Positions 1 through 5,540 are shown, counted from the first letter of the stretch. The stretch is 5,722 bases of DNA from Endomicrobium sp. (GCA_031273645.1 JAISRM010000211.1:1-5722), one strand, 5' to 3'. Made by a program: numbers and translations. Notes: a model not told the origin generated them from the sequence alone.

Positions 1-2450
1 GCAATTTCCGACACAAGCCTGACAGGATCATAATTTAAAATTGCCCAAGCGCCGTCTCTGGCGTTTGCGGCGTTTATGGAAAACTGCGGCTCAGAGTTTT
101 GCGTTTTCATTATTACAGCTTGGCTGCCTTTGGAAACGTCTTGCGGCGATTGAAACGCATCCTTAACCGCTCTTAAAAACTTTTCCTGTTTTTCTTTCAG
201 AAAATCCGCCTGCTCTAAAGTTATAAGTTTAAAAGAAACTTTATCGCCGGGCTTTAACTGTCCGAGCTTCCAGAGTTCCGCGCTTGCAACCGTAACCGGG
301 CAGACAAAACCGCCGAGGCTTGGCCCGTCGGGACCAAGCAAAATCGGCATATCTCCCGTTAAATCAAGCGCGCCCACCGCATAAGCCGTATCGTGAATAT
401 TTGAAGGATGCAGACCGGCTTGTCCGCCGTCGGTTCTTGCCCATTGCGGCGCAGGTCCTATCAAACGCACTCCCGTTCTTGAACTGTTAAAGTGAACTTT
501 ATATTTTGTATCGGCAAGCGTTTGCAAAAATTCTTCTTTTAAAAATTCGCCGTCGCAATGAGGTCCGGCAATAACGCCGATTGTCCAGCTGTTTGAAAAA
601 GAATAAGAAAAACGAATTTTTGTTTTGCTTTGCCGCTGCGAGCGCGACAAAGGCAAAATATCAATGACGTCGCCGGCTCTTAAAGCTCTGCCGGCATATC
701 CGCCGAAAGCCCCGAGAGTAAAAGTTGAACGGCTGTTTAAAATTTTTGGAACGTCAAAGCCTCCCCGCGCAAGCAAATACGCGCGCATACCGCATTTGCT
801 TTCTTCAAATTCTAAAACGTCGCCGGTGTCGGCTTCTACGGCTTCGTTTAGCGCGACGGGTTTTCCGTCCAGTTTTGCGTTCATATCCGCGCCGGTAATA
901 CAAAATAGCGCCGGCGCTCTGAATTTATAAGTTCCGCCGCGCAGCGTAAGTTCTAAACCTGCGGCGTCGCAAGGATTTCCTAAAACGGCGTTTCCAAGCC
1001 TGAAAGAAAACATATCCATTGCTCCGCAAGGCGGAACGCCTGCAGGCCAATAACCCGTAATGCCCGGATAATCCTGAACCGCGCTTTGCACTCCGCCGTC
1101 TATAACTTCAAGAGCGTTTTGTTTTGGAAAAAAGTTTTTTAAAACCGACGTATTTATTTGCGCGTTTTTGTAATAGTCCTGTAAAGTTAAATTAAACAGA
1201 TAATCTGCGTTTGAAGATATGGCGTAAATTTTTGTTTCAGACAACGCTTGCGAGAGTTTTAATACGGCTTCGTCTCTTGTTTCTCCTTTGACTATGATCT
1301 TTGCAAGCATGGGGTCGTAAAGAGGAGATATTACGATGCCGTCTGAGATCCACGTTTCAACGCGCGCGTTTTTTGGGAAAACGGCTTTTGTAATTTTTCC
1401 GCACGACGGACGAAAATCCGCAAGAGGATCTTCGGCGTATATTCTTGCCTGAATGCTTACTCCCTGCGGCTCTTTATTTTCAATTTCGCCAAGTTCTCCG
1501 GCGGCTTCTTTGATCATCATTTCAACCAGATCAATGCCGAAAACTTCTTCGGTTATGCCGTGTTCAACCTGAAGCCTTGCGTTTACTTCTAAAAAATAAA
1601 ACTTTTTTTCGTCGGCGTCATATAAAAACTCAACCGTGCCGGCGCTTGTATATCCTGCGGTTTTGGCAAGTTTTTTTGCGGCATTATGCATTGCAAGCCT
1701 TATATCTTGGGAAATATCGGGCGCGGGAGTTTCTTCGACGACCTTTTGATTTCTGCGCTGTATTGAACAATCGCGTTCGCCAAAAACATAAATTTTGCCG
1801 CTGCGCGAGCCGAAAATCTGCGCTTCAATATGGCGCGCGTTCTTTATATATTTTTCAACAAAGACGCCGCCGTCTTTAAAATTTGACGCGGCAAGACGGG
1901 TTACGGCTTCAAAATTTAAAATAAGTTCGGCTTCGTTTTCGCAAATTTTCATGCCTATGCCGCCGCCGCCGGCCGTGCTTTTAAGCATTACGGGATAACC
2001 GGCGCTTTTGGCCGCCGCCTTTGCTTCGTCGATATTTTTAAGCAAAGAAGAACCGGTTAAAACCGGAACGCCTGCTTTTTGGGCGATTTCTCTTGCGCTG
2101 TGTTTTAAACCAAAAAGCTTCATCTGACTGGGGCTTGGCCCGATAAAAACAATTCCGTTGTCGGCGCACAAAGAGGCAAACTCCGCGTTTTCGCTTAAAA
2201 AACCGTAGCCGGCATGAATTGCCTCAGCTCCTGTTTCTTTGGCAACTTTTAAAATAAGTTCGGCGTTTAAATAACTTTCTTTAACAGGGCCTTCCCCTAT
2301 GCAAAAAGCTTCGTCGGCATTTGCAACGTGCAGGCTCTCGGCGTCGGCCTGCGTATAAACGGCGACGGACTTAACGCCCATTTTTTTAAGCGTTCTTTCT
2401 ATTCTGACGGCTATAACGCCTCTGTTGGCTATTAAAACTTTTTTAAACAC
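1..2450 (-). CDS. Biotin-dependent urea/guanidine carboxylase, N-terminal 816 residues (3' end outside window)
   Basis: The product is an ATP- and biotin-dependent carboxylase of the urea carboxylase family, probably acting on guanidine. Residues 1 to about 445 are a biotin carboxylase domain that opens FKKVLIANRG. It has the ATP-grasp glycine loop (K157, then GGGGIGM from G161), the QRRNQKVVEE motif, and E274, E288, N290 and R292 in the EVNARLQVEH motif; the last three fall at the same numbers as in E. coli AccC. From about residue 447 a KipA-like (AHS2) carboxyltransferase domain begins (EVIDGGVQSAVQDYPG) and contains HPSNIHD (from H681) and DGPSLGGFVCPV. The KipI-like half and the biotinyl domain would lie beyond the left edge; family members are about 1200 residues long. 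The start is GTG at 2450: an in-frame TAA lies 5 codons upstream, no ATG intervenes, and GGAG (2459-2462) sits 8 nt upstream. Asp696 occupies a position where fungal urea amidolyases have Asn, which favours guanidine (inference). It is the last operon gene visible, 32 nt after the preceding stop. Confidence 0.93.
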   Translation of the reverse strand, partial: MFKKVLIANRGVIAVRIERTLKKMGVKSVAVYTQADAESLHVANADEAFCIGEGPVKESYLNAELILKVAKETGAEAIHAGYGFLSENAEFASLCADNGIVFIGPSPSQMKLFGLKHSAREIAQKAGVPVLTGSSLLKNIDEAKAAAKSAGYPVMLKSTAGGGGIGMKICENEAELILNFEAVTRLAASNFKDGGVFVEKYIKNARHIEAQIFGSRSGKIYVFGERDCSIQRRNQKVVEETPAPDISQDIRLAMHNAAKKLAKTAGYTSAGTVEFLYDADEKKFYFLEVNARLQVEHGITEEVFGIDLVEMMIKEAAGELGEIENKEPQGVSIQARIYAEDPLADFRPSCGKITKAVFPKNARVETWISDGIVISPLYDPMLAKIIVKGETRDEAVLKLSQALSETKIYAISSNADYLFNLTLQDYYKNAQINTSVLKNFFPKQNALEVIDGGVQSAVQDYPGITGYWPAGVPPCGAMDMFSFRLGNAVLGNPCDAAGLELTLRGGTYKFRAPALFCITGADMNAKLDGKPVALNEAVEADTGDVLEFEESKCGMRAYLLARGGFDVPKILNSRSTFTLGAFGGYAGRALRAGDVIDILPLSRSQRQSKTKIRFSYSFSNSWTIGVIAGPHCDGEFLKEEFLQTLADTKYKVHFNSSRTGVRLIGPAPQWARTDGGQAGLHPSNIHDTAYAVGALDLTGDMPILLGPDGPSLGGFVCPVTVASAELWKLGQLKPGDKVSFKLITLEQADFLKEKQEKFLRAVKDAFQSPQDVSKGSQAVIMKTQNSEPQFSINAANARDGAWAILNYDPVRLVSEI

Positions 2451-2458
2451 GATAAAAG

Positions 2459-2462
2459 CTCC
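2459..2462 (-). promoter_or_regulatory. Ribosome binding site that fixes the GTG start of the carboxylase
   Basis: GGAG on the minus strand is followed by an 8-nt spacer and then GTG at 2450. It supports the non-ATG start, which matches the usual N-terminus of the biotin carboxylase domain. Confidence 0.75.
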
Positions 2463-2482
2463 GATTTAAAAGAATTTGTCCG

Positions 2483-3127
2483 TTAATTCCAAACGTTTAA
2501 TTTAATTTCCGTAGGATTAAAACCTGCGCAGGGATTATTGATCTGCGGGCAGTTGCTTATTAAAAGCATGACGTCAGTCAGAGCTTCAAATTCTATATAA
2601 GACCCTTTTTTCGACGGACTTACGTTAAAGCTCGTTTTGCCTTCGGGAGTAAAAGGAACGCTCGTTAAAACGTTTATATTTGCCCCGACGTCTCTTTTCA
2701 AATATCTGCCGTCGCCGGCTATAAGCCTGATAAAAGTGTCTCTGCAATTGTGCATATATTCGGTAGAATGCGCATATCTTACCGTATTGCTTTGCGAGGA
2801 GCATGCGCCTCCTAAAGTGTCGTGTTCGGGACAATTTGTCGCCGTAATTTTCAGCAGTTCTTTTGCGCCTTCCGACATCAGAACCGTTCCCGAAGTAATA
2901 TAGAGATTTTTTTGATTGACTATCGTTTTTAAAGGACTGTAATGATCTTGACAATCTAATGCGTCCATAAAATAAACATCGACTCCCTGTTGTCCGCAAA
3001 GATCGGTAATCCTTAAAGTCTGACCTTTTTTTATAAGTTTAAATATTCCGTCTCCGGCTTCTATCGTCTGACTGAAAGCCGCATCGGCCTCATTTTTTGA
3101 ACTTTCTCTGATTATATATCTGCCCAT
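2483..3127 (-). CDS. UAAP2-type DUF1989 protein, divergent paralogue (putative carboxyguanidine deiminase subunit)
   Basis: This is a 214-residue cytoplasmic protein of the DUF1989 / urea-carboxylase-associated protein family. Members found with guanidine carboxylase form the two-subunit carboxyguanidine deiminase (CgiAB), which makes allophanate (family knowledge). Visible motifs are GDGIFKLIKKGQTLRITD (residues 25-42), C99-x2-H102-D103-TLGGAC109, MHNCRD (125-130) and SNCPQINNPC (191-200). The Cys and His residues are candidate metal or catalytic positions. A longer frame opens at 3178, but the start is placed at 3127: AAGGAGG (3133-3139) stands 5 nt before this ATG, and the longer version would overlap the upstream gene. 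It aligns without gaps to the protein at 4066-4722 at about 58% identity (counted by hand). It departs from the family pattern in several places, for example GQQGVDVYF where the paralogue has GNQAADSLF, and INVLTSVPF where it has INFFMNVPI. It may therefore be specialised. The preceding stop is 10 nt away, so coupled translation is likely. Confidence 0.88.
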   Translation of the reverse strand: MGRYIIRESSKNEADAAFSQTIEAGDGIFKLIKKGQTLRITDLCGQQGVDVYFMDALDCQDHYSPLKTIVNQKNLYITSGTVLMSEGAKELLKITATNCPEHDTLGGACSSQSNTVRYAHSTEYMHNCRDTFIRLIAGDGRYLKRDVGANINVLTSVPFTPEGKTSFNVSPSKKGSYIEFEALTDVMLLISNCPQINNPCAGFNPTEIKLNVWN

Positions 3128-3132
3128 ACAAG

Positions 3133-3139
3133 CCTCCTT
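3133..3139 (-). promoter_or_regulatory. Strong Shine-Dalgarno that decides the start of the second UAAP2-type gene
   Basis: AAGGAGG on the minus strand, 5 nt before ATG 3127. It overlaps the TAA stop (3138-3140) of the UAAP1-type gene by two bases. This argues against the longer frame opening at 3178 and suggests the ribosome re-initiates straight after the upstream stop. Confidence 0.8.
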
Positions 3140-3857
3140 ATATTTCAGACAGTCTGCAATATCTCCACGTATTGTCAAACGCTCTTTTATTTTGCGCGCA
3201 CGAATTTACGCATTCGTCGGTAATTTCAACCGGCGCGGCTTTATAAATTTCAAGCTCGACTTCCACAGACGGATATTTGCCGGACGGATCAAGAGGGTTT
3301 GGCGTGTTCGACAATAAGAGCAAAATATCCATTTCCGTTCGCAGCATTATTACGTCGTCTTTTTTACAATGCCCTTCTTTAAAAATCATATTCCCGTCGT
3401 CGTCGCATGACACTTTTGAAAAGAGATTGAGATTTGGCATTATGTCTCTGCGGCTAAGTCCGTTGCGCACAAGTTCCGTTACGAAATTGTCGTAACCGTT
3501 TTTCAAATAATCGTTGCCGTTTTTTTGATAAGTCGTAACTCCGTATTTTTTATCGGTGGACTGTTTATCCGTGCAGCCGCAAATAGTGTCTATCCAGCCG
3601 GTTGAGTCAAAAACGACGCTTGCCATAACTCTTCCGTTATCGCTCATCAAAATATTTCCTTTAGTTAAAAAAGCGCTGTGCTGGGCTTTTAAAGTGTCGG
3701 GCATATTGTAGCGTTCGCTTAAATCTTTTGAGTTATAGGCAAGCAGCGAAACGTTTGCGCCTGCTTCAAGCGCCCTGAAACGCAAAATTTTTCCCCTGCT
3801 TATCCATGAAGACCATTTTTCTCCGGGTTTTAAAATTTTTGAATGTAATATTTCCAT
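3138..3857 (-). CDS. UAAP1-type DUF1989 protein (putative partner subunit of carboxyguanidine deiminase)
   Basis: A 239-residue soluble protein of the longer DUF1989 subgroup, usually labelled urea carboxylase/amidolyase-associated protein 1. The subgroup pattern is clear: a PGEKWSSWISRG start (residues 11-22), GANVSLLAYN (33-42), ERYNMPDTLKAQH (48-60), GNILMSDNGRVMAS (67-80), PNLNLFSKVS (141-150), EMDILLLLSNTPNPLDP (175-191) and a C-terminal ECVNSCAQNKRAF segment. With a UAAP2-type partner it would form the heteromeric carboxyguanidine deiminase. Two places differ from the pattern I remember: GW-I89-DTICG where GWHDT is usual, and TP-N187-PLDP where TPHPLDP is common. If those His residues bind metal or substrate elsewhere, this subunit may be structural only. 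The ATG at 3857 has GGAGGG (3865-3870) 7 nt upstream. The UAAP1/UAAP2 numbering is from memory. Confidence 0.88.
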   Translation of the reverse strand: MEILHSKILKPGEKWSSWISRGKILRFRALEAGANVSLLAYNSKDLSERYNMPDTLKAQHSAFLTKGNILMSDNGRVMASVVFDSTGWIDTICGCTDKQSTDKKYGVTTYQKNGNDYLKNGYDNFVTELVRNGLSRRDIMPNLNLFSKVSCDDDGNMIFKEGHCKKDDVIMLRTEMDILLLLSNTPNPLDPSGKYPSVEVELEIYKAAPVEITDECVNSCAQNKRAFDNTWRYCRLSEI

Positions 3858-3870
3858 TTGGAAGCCCTCC

Positions 3871-3992
3871 GTTTAATACCGAGTCTGTTTGTTTGTAAAA
3901 AAAAGATTGGAATATAACGCAATCAAAATGCAAAGAATGTTCTTTACATACGAATCGTCGTTGATTGCGCGTATGCGGGTATTGCAGGGGAT
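3871..3992 (-). other. Structured spacer between the coupled mini-ORF and the UAAP1-type gene
   Basis: The spacer contains nested inverted repeats. A 9-bp pair, CGCAATCAA (3961-3969) with TTGATTGCG (3918-3926), encloses ACGATTCGT (3950-3958) and a 22-bp dyad (3928-3949) in which 9 of the 10 arm pairs match around a CA centre. GATTG (3920-3924), part of the distal arm, can instead pair with CAATC (3905-3909), which is followed at once by eight T (3897-3904). That would be a weak terminator that competes with the 9-bp stem. I see no clear sigma-70 promoter and no known riboswitch motif here. Confidence 0.5.
3928..3949. repeat. 22-bp near-perfect dyad (operator-like or RNA hairpin)
   Basis: Read on the minus strand the halves are ATGTAAAGAA and TTCTTTGCAT. 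Nine of ten arm positions pair, the exception being a T-G mismatch, around the two-base centre CA. The size and symmetry would suit a dimeric repressor site. As RNA it would form a hairpin inside the larger 9-bp stem. Confidence 0.45.
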
Positions 3993-4073
3993 TTATAGTT
4001 CGTCTATGCGCGCGCATTTGTAGCGGCACATTTTGTTGATGGAGCTTAAATACTCGAGGAAGTTTTTATTCAT
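3993..4073 (-). CDS. Possible coupled 26-residue peptide, unrecognised
   Basis: The ATG at 4073 overlaps the last 8 nt of the upstream UAAP2-type gene. It is preceded by GGGAGG (4080-4085) with an ideal 6-nt spacer, all within that gene's last codons. The peptide starts MNKNFLEYL and ends CRYKCARIDEL, with a C-x3-C pair at residues 16 and 20; it has no signal peptide or membrane segment. I do not recognise it. It could be a real microprotein, a leader peptide whose translation affects folding of the spacer that follows, a decayed gene start, or chance. The Shine-Dalgarno and the stop overlap are the only support. Confidence 0.35.
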   Translation of the reverse strand: MNKNFLEYLSSINKMCRYKCARIDEL

Positions 4074-4722
4074 TTTGCGCCTCCCAGACCGTTACTTTTA
4101 CAGGCGTGGGATTATATGCGTTGCAGGGGTTGTTAAGCTGCGGACAATTGCTTAAAAGAAACATTACGTCGGTTAAAGCGGTCATTTCAACATAGGCGCC
4201 GCTTGAGGAAAGCCCGTCGGCAAAACAAAGCGCGCCTTCGGAAGTTATGGGGACGTTCATAAAAAAATTAATGTTTGGGGCTAAATCTTTTTTTAAGTAT
4301 GTATCCGACGCCGAAATCTGCTTAACGAATGTGTCTCTGCAATTGTGCATATATTCTTTGGCGTGGGAGTATCTGACGGTATTGCTTTGAGAAGAGCATG
4401 CTCCGCCGACGGTATCGTGCCTTGAGCATGTGTCGGCCGTTATTTTTAAAAGCTCTTTTCCGCTTTCGGAAAAAAGAACCGAACCGGTTGTAAGATAAAC
4501 GTTTTTTTGGGCGGCTATAGTTTTAACCGCGCTGTAATGATCTTCAAAATCGGTCGCATCATAAAAAAGAGAGTCCGCCGCCTGATTACCATGCGCGTCG
4601 GTTATGCGTAAAACCCGCCCTTTTTTAACGAGAATAAAACAGCCGTCTCCGGCTTGCACGGTTTTATTGTATATCGCGTCTTTTTCAACGAGAGAGCTTT
4701 CTTTTTTTATAAACGCAGCCAT
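4066..4722 (-). CDS. UAAP2-type DUF1989 protein, canonical copy (putative carboxyguanidine deiminase subunit)
   Basis: The first operon gene encodes a 218-residue cytoplasmic DUF1989 protein close to the usual UAAP2 pattern. Motifs are GDGCFILVKKGRVLRITD (residues 25-42), GNQAADSLFYDATD (45-58), C99-S-R-H102-D103-TVGGAC109, MHNCRD (125-130), PNINFFMNVPIT (149-160) and SNCPQLNNPCNAYNPTPV (191-208). The expected role is deimination of carboxyguanidine to allophanate together with the UAAP1-type subunit encoded downstream (family knowledge). The Cys/His/Asp positions are the likely metal or catalytic set (inference). The start at 4722 has GGAG (4730-4733) 7 nt upstream. It lies downstream of a strong promoter and an attenuator-like hairpin. 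It is about 58% identical to the second UAAP2-type protein. The last residues (EAQNE) follow the usual VW end and carry the Shine-Dalgarno for the mini-ORF. Confidence 0.9.
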   Translation of the reverse strand: MAAFIKKESSLVEKDAIYNKTVQAGDGCFILVKKGRVLRITDAHGNQAADSLFYDATDFEDHYSAVKTIAAQKNVYLTTGSVLFSESGKELLKITADTCSRHDTVGGACSSQSNTVRYSHAKEYMHNCRDTFVKQISASDTYLKKDLAPNINFFMNVPITSEGALCFADGLSSSGAYVEMTALTDVMFLLSNCPQLNNPCNAYNPTPVKVTVWEAQNE

Positions 4723-4733
4723 TTTGTTTCTCC

Positions 4734-4778
4734 AAAAAACGAAGACGCCGAAGAAAAAAGAATTTTCTTCGGCGTCTT
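4734..4778 (-). terminator. Attenuator-like intrinsic terminator in the leader of the DUF1989/carboxylase operon
   Basis: A perfect 16-bp stem pairs 4742-4757 with 4763-4778 around a 5-nt loop. In minus orientation it is followed by CG and six T (4734-4739). The T-run abuts the GGAG of the first gene. No transcript ends here by gene order, because the flanking genes diverge. The hairpin lies about 20 nt downstream of the predicted transcription start, so it would stop or condition operon transcription. Upstream CGGC (4779-4782) could pair with GCCG (4747-4750, internal to the stem), giving a small competing hairpin. No aptamer is recognisable in so short a leader. It could instead be a 5' stabilising hairpin or the end of a small RNA. 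Confidence 0.6.
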
Positions 4779-4804
4779 TGCCGTTTGCTTATTAAGTTGA
4801 ACAA

Positions 4805-4833
4805 ACTATAGCAACTTCTTTAATTTTTGTCAA
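4805..4833 (-). promoter_or_regulatory. Near-consensus sigma-70 promoter of the DUF1989/carboxylase operon
   Basis: On the minus strand TTGACA (4828-4833), a 17-nt spacer and TATAGT (4805-4810) are very close to consensus. The predicted start is near 4798, giving a leader of about 75 nt with the attenuator-like hairpin. Such a strong promoter fits control exerted after initiation, or by a repressor. Confidence 0.78.
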
Positions 4834-4855
4834 CATTATTTTTATTTTGTAAAAT
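4827..4855 (+). promoter_or_regulatory. Sigma-70-type promoter of the methionine synthase activation protein gene
   Basis: TTGTCA (4827-4832), a 17-nt spacer and TAAAAT (4850-4855). Its -35 box shares five bases with the -35 box of the divergent operon promoter. The expected start, 7 nt after the -10 box, is the A of ATG 4862. The mRNA may thus be leaderless, which fits the absence of a Shine-Dalgarno. Confidence 0.55.
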
Positions 4856-4861
4856 GACGGC

Positions 4862-5464
4862 ATGATAAATATTTCAGCAGTCAAAATAAATTTAGACGAC
4901 GTTCTTATAAGATTAGGCTATTCAAGGCTGCGCACAAAACTCGACGAAAAAACCAAAACGCTTATTGCAGAGACAATCTCTTTAGCCCAAAAACTTATAA
5001 AAATTAAAACGATCGCGGCGGTTGAAACTATTTCTTTAAAAGAAAATGAAATTTTTTTTGAAAACGGATTTCAAATTTCCAGCCGCGGCGTTTCAAAACT
5101 CTTAAACGGATGTTTTAAAGCTTACGGAGTTGCAATTACTATAGGAAGCGCGCTTGAAAAGAAAAGAAACGCCCTTATTTCTTCAAAAGAAACTTTTGAA
5201 GCTTTAGTTTTAGACGCCGCAGGCTCGGCGGCGGCAGAAGAGACGATATCCGCAGTTAACGAAGAGATCAAACGCGAAGAAGCAAAAAACGGCTGCGCGC
5301 TTACAAAAAGATTTTCCTGCGGATACGGCGATTGGACATTAGAAAATCAAAAAAATTTCTTAGATTGGATAGGCGCAAAAAATATAGGAATTTCGCTAAA
5401 TTCTTCTTTTCTTATGACTCCTGAAAAATCAATTTCAGCTCTTATCGGAGTAAAGAAGCCTTAA
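4862..5464 (+). CDS. Stand-alone B12-dependent methionine synthase activation-domain protein
   Basis: A 200-residue cytoplasmic protein resembling the C-terminal activation (AdoMet-binding) domain of cobalamin-dependent methionine synthase MetH, here as a separate polypeptide. In MetH this domain binds S-adenosylmethionine for reductive remethylation of cob(II)alamin. Visible signs are an N-terminal helix region (KINLDDVLIRLGYSR, residues 8-22), DAAGSAAAEE (108-117), the signature RFSCGYGDWTLENQ (R150 to Q163) and MTPEKSISALIG (185-196). The Arg and Gly-Tyr of the signature correspond to AdoMet-contacting residues of the MetH domain (family knowledge). The usual Pro of RxSPGY is Cys153 here. 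Separate activation domains normally accompany MetH proteins that lack it; no such metH is in the window. The start at 4862 has no Shine-Dalgarno and coincides with the predicted transcription start. It diverges from the guanidine-type operon, and no functional link between them is evident. Confidence 0.85.
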   Translation: MINISAVKINLDDVLIRLGYSRLRTKLDEKTKTLIAETISLAQKLIKIKTIAAVETISLKENEIFFENGFQISSRGVSKLLNGCFKAYGVAITIGSALEKKRNALISSKETFEALVLDAAGSAAAEETISAVNEEIKREEAKNGCALTKRFSCGYGDWTLENQKNFLDWIGAKNIGISLNSSFLMTPEKSISALIGVKKP

Positions 5465-5540
5465 TCCGCGCCCTTTCTTCAGACGGGCATTTCTTTGCAA
5501 ATCATTTAAAAATGACACCGAAAAAATCGGAAAAAGATTG

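Noticed and set aside
625..1998. Plus-strand open frames of 67 to 101 codons at 625-930, 1577-1879 and 1795-1998
   Set aside because: They lie opposite the continuous carboxylase reading frame, are rich in Arg/Pro/Ser as antisense shadows often are, and match no family I know.
3128..3178. Longer N-terminus for the second UAAP2-type protein, opening at 3178
   Set aside because: The extra 17 residues lie over the end of the UAAP1-type gene and do not resemble the family. A strong AAGGAGG stands 5 nt before the ATG at 3127, and the paralogue aligns from that Met.
2625..3495. Further frames over the DUF1989 genes (minus 2625-2999, plus 2637-2903, plus 3277-3495)
   Set aside because: They fall in other frames within clearly conserved genes and show no recognisable domain.
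3766..4029. 87-codon minus-strand frame across the spacer and the start of the UAAP1-type gene
   Set aside because: No Shine-Dalgarno at its start, no recognisable domain, and it ends out of frame inside a well-supported gene.
4734..4778. Hairpin as an ordinary terminator for a plus-strand transcript
   Set aside because: No plus-strand gene ends to the left, and the plus orientation has only three T after the stem. The longer T-run is on the minus side.
4604..4795. 63-codon plus-strand frame over the attenuator region
   Set aside because: It is antisense to the first DUF1989 gene and to the perfect hairpin, with no ribosome site or family similarity.
5470..5488. GCCC/GGGC pair just after the 5464 stop as a terminator
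   Set aside because: Only four base pairs with an 11-nt loop and an interrupted T-rich tail; the stem at 5541-5558 is a better candidate.
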